Source: Phialocephala subalpina (taxonomy: Eukaryota > Ascomycota > Leotiomycetes > Helotiales > Mollisiaceae). Taken from it: a stretch of DNA of 59,086 bases. The notes beneath the pieces were generated by a model, which was not told the DNA's origin, searched no databases, and was given only the letters and a program-made list of their open reading frames with translations. The stretch is from contig FJOG01000023.1 in assembly GCA_900073065.1 (NCBI GenBank), positions 1 through 59,086 on the forward strand, in the 5' to 3' direction. Positions 1 to 10,646 of this stretch are shown here, one piece after another (within the stretch, counting starts at the first letter, position 1; each line of letters opens with the position of its first letter). A program made the translations under genes and the position numbers.

Positions 1-329
1 AAAACTACGAATAATTATTTATTTACAAATAAAGTTTTAATAAAAGTATAATAATTAAAACTTTTAATCGTTAATAAATTTAATTAATTGTAAATAATTA
101 ATCTTAAAATTATAAATATATATAGTAACGCGTTCGAATACCGCGTTAATACTTTTTATCGATTTCATTATAAACTTTATTTTATTATCGTAATAAAACG
201 ATAAATATAATAAAATAATACGGGCCGATAAAACGCGTAAAAAGAATTCTTAAAAATAAGAAATTTAATAAATTGATAAATAAAGACTTTTACGCTAAAA
301 TAATAGAGTTTTTATACTTTATAATTTTA

Positions 330-1640
330 TATTTAAAATCGAAATCGTAAAGTTTTATTATGATAACTTTTTAATAAATTACTTCGGCGTAAATAAAACG
401 CTAAAATTTATTCGAAGAACTTATTACTAAAGAAGATTTAAAGATAATATTCGTAATTATATTCGAGAATATAACGTTTATTAAAGAGTTAAAGCTAAAT
501 ATTACGTATTTTACGGGCTTTTTAATATTTTATTATAATTTATTGGACTTTAATCGAAAATATTAATAGATTTTATTATAAGATTACTCCTTTATAAAAA
601 ATTTAACGAAAATAATTTCGATAATATATTTATTATTATTTACTATTATTTAAAGATAACGAAATATATTTTTTATTATAAAACTATTAATATCCTCGAA
701 TTAATTATTTTATTATAAAATAAAATTTTTAATAACTTCGAAACTTTTAACGGTATTATTTCGAATTATAATAATATTTTTATTTTAAAGTTTTAATTTA
801 TACTTTATTTTTATTTCTTTTATAAATAACGGCTTTTTATAGCGTTTTATCTTTAGATTAACAAGCAAATAAAATATTAAAACCAAGTATTTAAATATTA
901 TTTACACTATTATTATAACGCTAAAAAAAAAAATTAAATAAATAAACTTTTATTCGCGGAATTTACTTATAATAATTCGAAGTATTAAACGCTTTAAACA
1001 ATTTTTTTTTAAAGTTATTTACAATTATAATTTACGTTTACTATAAAATTTTAAAGATAAATTTTAAAGGGAAATATTAATTACGCGATAACAAATAAAA
1101 ATTATAAAAAAAGAAAAAAACCTTTAAAAACTTTAAGATTACGCGCAAAAAAATAAGAAAAAATATTATAATAAGTATAAACTTAATAAGTATTTCGCGG
1201 TAAAATTATAAATCTTATTATTTACGAAAAATATTCGATTAAAACCAAGGAAATTCGCTTTTAAATTTATCGAACTATTTCAAATCGAGGAGTATATTAA
1301 TAAAATTACTTATAAATTTAAATTACTTTTTTTATACTTTTAATTCTACTTTGTTTTTTATATTTTTCTTTTCGAGGAGTATATTATTAGCGCCGGAAAA
1401 TAATCGGAAAACTTTTTTATAAATATTAATTTAAAGTTTATTAACGATAATAATAAGTAAAAATAAAAAGTAAAAATTATTTTAAATTATAAATAAGATA
1501 ACTATAGTAAAAACTACAAATATTTAATCAAATAAAAAAAGTAATTAAAAAATTATAATATATAATTATTAATTTACTTTAATTTTAGAAACGCAAAAGA
1601 ATTATTAAATTCTTATAATGAAAATTATAATCTCAAAGAA
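330..1640 (+). pseudogene. Degraded chromovirus integrase and chromodomain
   Basis: Read on the plus strand through several stop codons, the frame shows in order: the end of the integrase zinc-binding region (~400-560, with a Tyr-Ile-Arg-Glu stretch and the position of a Cys-x2-Cys pair), the end of the catalytic core (~850-1000, including an Ala-Glu-Phe-x-Tyr-Asn-Asn block), the GPY/F-like C-terminal module (~1160-1380) and a chromodomain (~1460-1610). This order is that of Ty3/gypsy chromoviruses. The stops sit where Gln or Trp codons are expected, so RIP killed the copy. The 5' part of the element lies outside the window or is unreadable. The frame was recognised by eye and the limits are approximate. 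Confidence 0.65.
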
Positions 1641-2483
1641 ATTCGATTTTTTAAACGCCGTAAAAACCCCGATTTACTCTTTTTAATAGAAGATTAAATA
1701 ATAAAGAAATTAAAACGAAAACGTAATAAATCTCGAAAATACGCGTAAATTATTCGTTTTTATTTTTATTTTATTTTTTGATTATATAAATCGATAAAAA
1801 TCAATTAATTAAAATTTATTTTATTATATAATAATTTAATAGCTTTAAATATCTCGCTAAAAAGAGTTTTATAATTAAAAAACGCCGTAAAATTTATACG
1901 CCAAAAGTAAAATACTTTAAAAACGCTAAAATTTAAATTTCCTTTTCAAATTACTATAATATTTCCGTAGAAATATTATTATTATCTTCTTTCTTTTTAT
2001 CGACGATAAAGTATTAAAAAGAATTAATAATAATTAAAAGAATTAATTTAATATATATTGCAAATCGAAAAAAAGCGTTAAAATTTTTAATAGCGATAAT
2101 TAATTCTTTTAAAACTTAAAATTTTATAATTTTAACGTTAAAAACACTAAAAATATTAAATTTATAAGCGTTTATCTTTATTTGCGTAGTAATTTTTATA
2201 TTAACGGCGTAAAAGTTTTTAAAAAACTACTCGAAGTATTAATATACTCCGAGAATAATAAAATAAACGGATTTATTTCAAGGGCGTATTATTTATCGAA
2301 AATTTCTTCTAAAAAAAAAAATTTTCTTGATTTTAATCCGCCGAGAGAAATTAATTAATTTAAATTTAATTTAAAATTCGTTTAAATTGAAATTAAAATA
2401 ATAATTTTAAATTATATTTTCTAAAAAAACTTTAATGCAATTTTTTAAATCACGAAATAATATATAAAGTTTATATAATATTT
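1641..2483. other. AT-rich spacer between two retroelements
   Basis: No readable coding frame was found. This probably holds the 3' end of the plus-strand chromovirus and old repeat debris up to the LTR that starts at 2484. Nothing else can be supported. Confidence 0.5.
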
Positions 2484-2900
2484 TGTAACGATTAATTCGG
2501 CCAACTAATTATAAGTTGATTATATGTAATAAAAACTAGGTATTTCTAATAAAGAATACGTTTAAACTTTATTACTAAGTATAATATTAATATACTATAT
2601 TTGAATTGAATACGAAGTTTTTATCTAAAGAAACTTATTTATTTATATAGAATCTTCTTATTTATTGGAGTCTAAAAAAGTAGAATCCCTAATTATTTTA
2701 AGACTTTATCGTTTTAGGACTCCATTACGTGACTATTAAGTCTCGTACTTCCCATGACTTTAAAGTCTACTATAGGCGAGTTTACTCGCTTACTAAGCTT
2801 ATAATCCATTAGGTCATATAAGTTGTAATACTATCCCTTTTCTAGTTAGCGTAGTCCCGACGCTTAAATTAAAGTGGGGAACTTTATTTTTTTGATTACA
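2484..2900 (-). repeat. Putative 3' LTR of the chromovirus
   Basis: On the plus strand it starts TGTAA and ends TTACA, a 5-bp terminal inverted repeat, giving a 417-bp LTR. The first ~107 bp match 8514-8620 and 8764-8870 with differences that are almost all transitions. The inner limit at 2900 is inferred from the TTACA end, because the other LTR copy is truncated before it. Confidence 0.65.
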
Positions 2901-2929
2901 TCTCTTCCTTTTTTCCATCATTTTTTATC

Positions 2930-3298
2930 ATGTCGCTTATTGCACATAAGAAAAGAAAAGAGAGATTAGCGCTCGCTTTGCGTATCGAGAAATCAAAGCG
3001 CCCCGCCAAAACGTATTCTCACTGCAAAAACCACGCCCGCTAATGCTTCTTTGATAAGTTCGAATCGCCGCGCTACTTCGAGTGCGTCCGTTCCAAACGA
3101 TCCTGCGATTCAGCGGGCTACTTAGAAGTGGTAGTCCGCAAACCCGTGTGTCGTTTTTTTTATAGTCCTCGGCTTAAAAAGGCCGCCGTGGCTACTCTTG
3201 AATCTCCCTCGGATTTTACGCTAGATTTTTTTACTACTTGGTTATTAGTTTTCGAGTTGGACGTTTTCGAGCTCGAGATGGCCGACTTTCTCCTTTAG
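2930..3298 (+). pseudogene. Antisense Cys-rich ORF inside the retroelement
   Basis: This is a 122-codon frame from an ATG at 2930, interrupted by one TAA after about 37 codons. It encodes a basic N-terminus followed by a Cys-rich module. Four Cys remain, and two tyrosines sit where a C-x2-C...C-x2-C pattern would place Cys. Those changes (TGY to TAY) and the stop (CAA or CGA to TAA) are what RIP produces. The strand is opposite to gag-pol, and the ORF starts 30 bp inside the 3' LTR. Base composition is far less AT-rich than its surroundings. The module resembles small Cys-cluster proteins of fungal genomes, possibly a zinc-binding or DNA-binding accessory of the element. Family identity is not established. 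Confidence 0.5.
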
Positions 3299-3431
3299 GC
3301 AAACCCGAGTTCTAACAATAGAACGTCTTAAGCTTCTCACGGCAACTAAAGTTCCGTTTAAGTTCCTATGTATTTTCCGAATGTGAGTATCTTTGCTATT
3401 TGATTAAATATTTGATTTAGTTTTTAATACG

Positions 3432-3800
3432 TTAATAGTCCAAAATTCTTTCCATATTATATTCGACGTTTAAATTAACTAGCTTAATTTTAACCTCTAA
3501 AGCCCGCGGTACTCCTAATAGTATTAATTCGAGGAGAAATATATGAAATACCGAATATATATTCATATTATTAAATAAAGCAAGTTTATAATTAATTAGA
3601 CTTTTAACCTTTTTAATTTTATATAATCTAATTTTCTTATAATCCAATTTATCGCTTAATCGTTTTATTTTAATATTCCGACGAATTAAATAAACTTTAT
3701 CCCTTTCTTTAAACGTAAATTCTATACTACGATACTTATTATAGTATAGTACTAATCTAATAACTACAAACTGTATATCTTCTGTAAGTCTTTCGCGCAA
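3432..3800 (-). pseudogene. Chromovirus integrase C-terminus and chromodomain start
   Basis: A 122-codon open stretch on the minus strand. It contains a Gly/Glu-Arg-Asp-Lys-Val-Tyr-Leu segment followed by basic residues, then a Val-Phe-His-Ile motif near residues 82-88, as in the GPY/F-like C-terminal module of Ty3/gypsy integrases. The last residues begin a chromodomain-like block ending Glu-Arg-Ile-Leu-Asp-Tyr. The frame is a remnant with many RIP substitutions. It continues the pol gene whose RT lies at 5421-5819. Confidence 0.75.
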
Positions 3801-4574
3801 AGACTTTAATTTATCGACTTGAATTTTAATATTCTACGCTTCCGATTCCATTGAATACAATACTTGATATACTTTAAATTTATACTTATAATTAGCGTAA
3901 AAAGGCGAGACTTTCGTACTTTCCGTTATTGCGCTATTATACGCGAATTGTACTAATAATAAGAATTCCGTTTAATTATTTTATTAATAATTAACGTAAT
4001 AACGGAAATATATCTCTATAATTTGATTTAATCGTTCCGTTTATTTATTTGTTTGGGAATAGAAAGTTATTGAGAGTTTTTGTTTAATTCTTAGTAGTGC
4101 GACTAAAGTAATCTAGAATTTCGAAGTAAAGAATTTATTTCGATTTAAAATAATCTCGTTTAATATTCTATAATTGGCTATTACGATTCGTAAGAATATA
4201 TAAACTAAGTCTTTTACCGTATATATCTTAGAGTATAAGATCATATATATATATTTTGTGAGCTTATTTATGATTATAAAAATAGCGTTATATTTGATAC
4301 TCGATATTAATTCTTTCGAAGGTAATAGTTTTACTACGAAATCCCAAGTAATAAACTTCTAAGCGCTTAAAAGTGTACTTAGTAATCGCATATTACTATA
4401 AAGAGTATACCTCGCGGTTTTATTCCGAATACACGTATCGCATTTACTAATAACTTCGGTGGCTTTCCCTTTGAGTCTTAAAATATAGAAGTCCCTAAAG
4501 ATTTACTTTATAGTCTTCGTAATTCCTTGATATCTATAAATTAAAAGTTCATATTATACTTTAATAAACTTTAA

Positions 4575-4763
4575 TTAGAGGTTCTTAGGAACGTAAAACT
4601 TCCTTTGAAACCGTAAAATCTTAGACTCGTTTATAAAAGGCCTTATTAAGTATTGTAAAGCTATTTTTGCGATAAAGTCTTTATCGTAATTTCCTTTGAA
4701 ACTATCGATAAGCGTCGTATCGATTAACCTCGAAATAGTAGTAATTATTGCTTTATTAAACAC
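4575..4763 (-). pseudogene. Fragment at RNase H/integrase junction
   Basis: A 62-codon open stretch of the same pol gene. The last third, with Phe-x-x-Lys-Phe-Tyr-Val-Pro-Lys, matches the segment that precedes the integrase zinc-binding domain in fungal Ty3/gypsy polyproteins. The rest is degraded. The assignment rests on position and this short motif. Confidence 0.45.
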
Positions 4764-5420
4764 TAAACCGTCCTCAATTTCCCGGAGTATTGCGTGCGAA
4801 AGTAATTTAACGTTATTTTAATATTTTAATTTCCGATTAAAAGTATCCGCTTTATCGTTTTCCGATCTTTTGATATATGAAATTTTGAAGTTATACGCGA
4901 TTAACGTTTCAACTTATTATATTTGCCTTCGATTAAATTCTTTCGTTATAATGAAAAATACTAAGTTTTTATAATTAGTATATACTTATATTTAATACTT
5001 CGATTTTTTTAAATAAACTCTTTATATTCGAAACGTTTTTATAATCGCAAATAACTCTTTATCGTAAATCTCGTAATTTAATTCTATTAGTAATATTTTG
5101 CGAGAATAATATACTATTAATTGCTATTTGCTTTACTCACTCGATTAATTGAGTATTGCGCTAATTATAAAGTTTAATACGTCCGTTTCGATAACGATAT
5201 ATTTATTTAAATCGAATATAAGAAGGAATAATACTTCCGTGAAACGTTATTTGAATTGGATAAAAGCGCGCTAAGTCTTGTCCGTCTATTTAAATGTTTA
5301 ATCTTTCTTCGTTAATTTCATTAAAAGGGTTATTACCGTAAAATACCTTTGTACAAAGCGATAATAAAAGTTTATAAATCCTAAAAAAAACTATACGTCT
5401 TTAATTGTTTTAAATGCCTA

Positions 5421-5819
5421 TTAATTAAGTACTATCGATACTTTCGCAGAGTTTATCGACAAGCCCCCGACTAAGACTATATAACCCAAGAAATCCGTTT
5501 TTTCTATATAGAATTCGCATTTCTCAAGTTTACAAACTAAGTTCGTATCCCTTAAAGTAACCAATATTACTTTAACGTCGTCGACGTATTTAGCGAGCGT
5601 TTTAAAGTATACTAAGATATCGTCTAAGTAATAGATAATTATAATGTCTAAGAATAAACATAAAACCGTATTTATTATACGCATGTATATAGCGGGCGCG
5701 TTAATCAAATCGAACGGTATAATTAAATACTCGTAATGCCCGTGCTTTATTTTAAACGCTATTTTCCATTTTTCTCTCTCCTTTATTCGAATTAAGTTAT
5801 AAGTTCCACGTAAATCCAA
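5421..5819 (-). pseudogene. Reverse transcriptase core of the chromovirus
   Basis: This 132-residue frame covers RT fingers and palm. It opens with the Asp-Leu-Arg-Gly-x-Tyr-Asn-Leu block. The catalytic Tyr-Leu-Asp-Asp-Ile-Leu motif lies at about residues 64-69, and the Cys-Glu-Phe block with Phe-Leu-Gly-Tyr-Ile follows at about 100-113. This is the Ty3/gypsy type. Flanking frames are broken by stops, so this is the best-preserved piece of a dead element. It lies on the minus strand, collinear with the integrase fragments at lower coordinates. Confidence 0.9.
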
Positions 5820-7636
5820 TTTGCTAAAGATTTTGACTCTTTAAAGCTTATTGCGTAACTCGTTTACTAACGGTAACGAGTATTAATCTTTAATAGTAAT
5901 CTCGTTGATTTTCTGATAATCGATATATAATTATTTCGATTTATTTTTCTTTAGTACAAATAATATCGGGCTACTCGTTAGTAAAATCGATAATCGTATA
6001 AATCCCTTTATTAAATTCTCGTCAATATATTCTTTAAGCGTCTTTAAATCGTTTATCGATATTTAATAAATAAATAAGTATAATAATTCTTTTTCGTTTT
6101 ATAGGAGTATTTCGTAGTCTTATTACTTATACTTAAAAAGTGCCTCGATTTTTTTTCGTTTTTAAAGAGGTTCAAAAACTCGTAGTATTCTATTGGTATT
6201 TGTTTTAATAGTGGATCTCGAGTATAATATTTTAGTTTTTTAAAGAAATAACGTAAATTTCTCTTTGGTTATTCGTCTTTATTTCTATGTACGAAATCTT
6301 ATAATTTCGATATTTATTAAATATGAATATCTCTTTAATTTAATCGATCGTTAGATTATATTATTTAATCTATAATATCCCGAGTATAAGTAAGTAGTTA
6401 ATATCGGTTATATCGAAGTTTATTTTTCGGTATATTCTCGTCGTATAATTATAATTTGTAGTACTGTTTCCACGTCGACTTATTCGGAACCTAAGGAGCT
6501 TTCGTCGATTGTAATAATAGGGTATAACCTCGATTTGATTACCGTTATCTACCCGTTGTCTAATACTAATTATTTTAACGTATAATTATTTATTGCTCTC
6601 GAATCGATCATTGCTTTAATTTTGTGCACACTTATTTGTACTACGCAAAATAATTGTCCGGCGCTTTTACTAATAATATATACTTCTTTATACTACTATT
6701 TATTGAGTATATCTTCCCACCGGCGGTCTGATTCGTTAGTATAAATAAGTCGAAATACACGCTTTACACCGAGTAGCGGTTATATTGCTCGTTCGAAAGT
6801 TTCTTTATAATATATAAAGTCGTCTTTAGTATTTTACTATATTTTTCGATTCGCGCTTTCCGCGAATACTTCGTAGTATCGTCTTACGATCGGTTCGTAA
6901 TTAAATATAAAAAGAGTATCGTTTAATATAAGTAGTTATTACATGTAATAATTAGTGCCATTGTATTATTTCCATTTAATCCTCCGATGATTTTAGTACA
7001 CGATTTCGTATATTTAGCCGTATTTTAATCTTCTCGTATTTAATCGAGGTTCGACGTATCGAGCTCCCTCGTTTAAGTTTTACTATTTTCGAGTGCAAAC
7101 TATAAAACTATCCTCCTTTTGATAGATATATTATTCTTGCTCAACTCGTGGGTAATATTCGAGCCAAAAGTTTAGTATTATAAAAGATTTTAATAGTCTT
7201 TAATCGTCGTACTTTAATAGTTCTTCGTCCTTTGATTTAGAGCTTTCCACGAATAATTGATAACGATTAATTAAAATCCTAATTCTATCGAATTACCTTA
7301 TTAAATCGTTTACGTTATCGTTTATTCTATTAATTCTCTATTATTAACTATTTTTAAAGAGCTTTTCTCCTATCGCTCGTTTGGCGAGATTTTCTGCCTA
7401 CTCTTTTTAGAACCTCTAAAAGTCTTTTTCGGAGATTAATCAAAACGTTCCGAGGTCGTTTTTTAACTCCGACCAAATGGCTTGCGAATCGCCTTACTAT
7501 TCGTCTAAGTTTTCGCCGTTATATAATACTCTCCTCGTGATTACATATATTTAATAAGTTTCGTTATAACCTTCGCGTTTAATCGCGTTAACTTGTTTTT
7601 TCGAGCGTTCGTTCTATAGTTTAATCTTTTTATATA

Positions 7637-7676
7637 AGCTAATTATGTGTCTCAAAAGGCCACATTCGAAGTATAA
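7637..7676 (-). pseudogene. Gag CCHC zinc-knuckle remnant
   Basis: On the minus strand a short frame reads x-Phe-Glu-Cys-Gly-x3-Arg-His, the spacing of a retroviral-type CCHC knuckle, with the first Cys position now Tyr and the last Cys lost. It lies upstream of RT in the element, where gag's nucleocapsid is expected. The rest of gag (about 6,400-8,350) is too mutated to read. Confidence 0.5.
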
Positions 7677-8370
7677 CTTCTTTTCGCGACGTTAATTTAA
7701 TTCGTCCTTAGAAAGTTGTTTCTTTTTTCTTTTAAAAATAGCATTGATTTCCATTAGTGAATTGTAGTAGTTTTAAGAGCTTAAACTCTTCTTATTCCTA
7801 TTATTTCCTCCTTTGAATTTGCTGGAGTAGTACTTTCTCTTCTCAAGCGCTCGCTCGTATAATTTGTTATTAAAGTAGATAATATCGTATATTATAGTTT
7901 ATATCGAGTCGTGTTTATCGCGGCGTATTAATTCGTCTTTTACCGCGTTTTTTAACCCTTTGTAAAATTGGATTATAAAAGCGTTCTCTCCTTAGCCCGT
8001 AATCCTACTTATATACTATTGAAATTCCGTTGCGTAAACTAATATCGCTCCAATCTAGCGCAAATTGAATAATTTACGTTCCGCGATCTTCTCTTCGTCT
8101 ATATTTCTAAACACTTTAATAATCTTTTCCTTAAATCCGTTAAACGTACTAAAAATCTCTTTAATCAAAAAGTCCCATTTCTTCGTTTGTTTTTCGCAAT
8201 CGAAATAATCTTATTAATTTATCTCGATTTAATCGAATACCACTCCGATTAAATACCCTATATACTAAAAGATTTGCTTATTTTCTATTCGGAATATATT
8301 CTCGTTAAACTTAATATAAAGTACGCATTATATTAAGTATACTCGTAATTTACTTTTCGTACTATCGAAA

Positions 8371-8870
8371 GTATCGAATTCACGACTTTTAATTTTTTTC
8401 GATATTTCTACGTTAAGTTTTAATAGAGTAAACTTTAGAGTATTCTTAAATGACGTCGAAACGGTAAATATAATGGAAAACTTAATTAATATCACAAGAG
8501 ATAATGCTCAAAGTATAACGGTTAATTCGACTAATTAATTATAAGTTAATTATATATAATAAAAACTAAGTATTTCCAATAAAAAGTACGTTTAAATTTT
8601 ATTACCAAGTATAATATTAAGTATCGAATTCACGACTTTTAATTTTTTTCGATATTTCTACGTTAAGTTTTAATAGAGTAAACTTTAGAGTATTCTTAAA
8701 TGACGTCGAAACGGTAAATATAATGGAAAACTTAATTAATATCACAAGAGATAATGCTCAAAGTATAACGGTTAATTCGACTAATTAATTATAAGTTAAT
8801 TATATATAATAAAAACTAAGTATTTCCAATAAAAAGTACGTTTAAATTTTATTACCAAGTATAATATTAA
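8371..8870. repeat. Exact 250-bp tandem duplication across 5' LTR junction
   Basis: 8371-8620 and 8621-8870 are identical over all 250 bases as read. Each unit holds the internal sequence next to the 5' LTR plus the first ~107 bp of the LTR. Similarity to the other LTR stops exactly at the unit end, so neither copy contains the full 417-bp LTR. Perfect identity inside a RIP-scarred region means the duplication is younger than the RIP, or is an assembly artefact. Confidence 0.9.
8764..8870 (-). repeat. Truncated 5' LTR (second copy; first at 8514-8620)
   Basis: The sequence matches the first ~107 bp of the LTR at 2484 with transition differences: TGTAACG there corresponds to TATAACG here. The remaining ~310 bp of LTR are missing on this side. 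It marks the 5' end of the minus-strand element. Confidence 0.75.
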
Positions 8871-10347
8871 CGTTAATTATATTAAAAGTATTTCGAGAAT
8901 TATATATACTTTCTTATAAAAGTTTTTTTATTATTATATTTCTCGTAATTCTTCGAATTAAATTTCGATTTATATTTATATTAAAAGTTTATTATTAAAT
9001 ATTTAAAGTAATAAAAATAACGTCCAATCGTAAATTAAAAAGTATTAATTTCTTTACGAAAACGTTTATTTAAATTAATACGCTTAATACTTTTACGCTT
9101 TTTACTCGTAATAAAAATAAAAAAAGTAAATTAGATAAAAGTAATCGATATATCGAATAAAAGTTGGAAAATTAGGGAAAGTTTTTAAAGTTTAATTACG
9201 GAAATACAAAATAATCTAAAGAAACCAAATATAAGGAGAATATCGCTCGATTATATAAAAAAGACTCGAAACTTCGTTTCGCGACTTTAAGGAATCACGC
9301 TATACCGAATTAAAAATAGATTACTCCGATTTTAATTAGTTAAATAACGTAAAACGCTCGCGATTACGATTTGAACGCTAATTAACCCTTTAATTACGAC
9401 GCTTTATTAAGAAAACGCGATGCGAGAATTATATTATAAAAGCTTAGAATTTATTTAGGAGGTTATTTCTTTCTTTTAAAGTTTAAAAGGTTTTTATTAA
9501 AGTATATAAAAGTCTTTGTATTATTTTATATATAAAAAAAGTAAATTACTATTTTATTTATTAATTAGCGAGATAATTATTATTGTAATTACTATAAAAA
9601 TATAATAAACTCTTATTCTTAATTTCAATTTACGGGAAAATTTCTTTATTTATATATTTTTACGATATATTATTAATAAACTATTAAAATCGATTTACCG
9701 ATTTAATGGAAATAAATTAATTAAAGGGTACTTTTATTCCGTACTTATATAATTCGAACTTTATAAAGGATATAAAAATAGCGGAAATTTATAGCGATTA
9801 TTACGAAGAATTAATAAGGCTTATAATAAAGATTTGATACTAAGGACGATATTATAAAGAAAGGGAATCGTATTACGTATTAAATTGGATATTTTATTGG
9901 CGTAATTTCTAATCGGTTTATAACTATTATTTAAGGTTGCGTAGTCTTTATAATCTACGTAAAATTCGCGTAAATTTACGCGTAACGTAAGAAGTTTTAC
10001 GGGGGTTATACGGTTATTATTCTTAGGCTATTATTCTATATATAAAGGCCCTTTAAATCTTTGGTCGAAAGGTAAAAATTAATCTAATATTAATTTGATT
10101 TATTATTACTTCCTTTTATTTTATACCTTATAAAAAAAACAAAAAAAACGAATTAATTTAAATTTGATTATATAAATAATTTATAAAGTTTTATAAGAGA
10201 ATAAATCTTATTTAATATTATATTTATTAAATAATATTAAATTATATTAAAAAATCCCCATGGATAAAAATATTATAATCTCGAAATTAATTAAATAATA
10301 AATTTAATAAAATTCATAAAAATATAATTATTAAAATAATTCTTAAT
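8871..10347. other. AT-rich repeat debris before the gap
   Basis: No open frame of note and no recognisable motif was found. Composition and TpA richness match RIP-mutated repeats. A ~36-bp stretch at about 10,145 recurs in direct orientation at about 11,277, on the other side of the gap, so related repeat copies flank the gap. Confidence 0.5.
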
Positions 10348-10646
10348 NNNNNNNNNNNNNNNNNNNNNNNNNNNNNNNNNNNNNNNNNNNNNNNNNNNNN
10401 NNNNNNNNNNNNNNNNNNNNNNNNNNNNNNNNNNNNNNNNNNNNNNNNNNNNNNNNNNNNNNNNNNNNNNNNNNNNNNNNNNNNNNNNNNNNNNNNNNNN
10501 NNNNNNNNNNNNNNNNNNNNNNNNNNNNNNNNNNNNNNNNNNNNNNNNNNNNNNNNNNNNNNNNNNNNNNNNNNNNNNNNNNNNNNNNNNNNNNNNNNNN
10601 NNNNNNNNNNNNNNNNNNNNNNNNNNNNNNNNNNNNNNNNNNNNNN
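10348..10646. other. Assembly gap, 299 N
   Basis: A run of 299 undetermined bases. Related AT-rich sequence lies on both sides, so the assembler probably failed inside a repeat. The true gap length is unknown. Confidence 0.98.

Larger units (their letters stand above)
2484..8870 (-). mobile_element. RIP-mutated Ty3/gypsy chromovirus, near full length
   Basis: The element is about 6.4 kb and is read on the minus strand. From its 5' end (right) to its 3' end (left) it shows a truncated LTR (8514-8620, repeated 8764-8870), a gag region with a CCHC-type knuckle remnant (~7637-7676), reverse transcriptase (5421-5819), integrase (about 4763 down to 3800), an integrase C-terminus and chromodomain (3432-3800), and a 3' LTR (2484-2900). 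Stops and Cys-to-Tyr or Gln-to-stop changes are frequent, so the copy is dead. An antisense Cys-rich ORF lies between the chromodomain and the 3' LTR. The order pol(RT-IN)-chromodomain is diagnostic of chromoviruses. Protease and RNase H were not individually identified. Confidence 0.85.
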
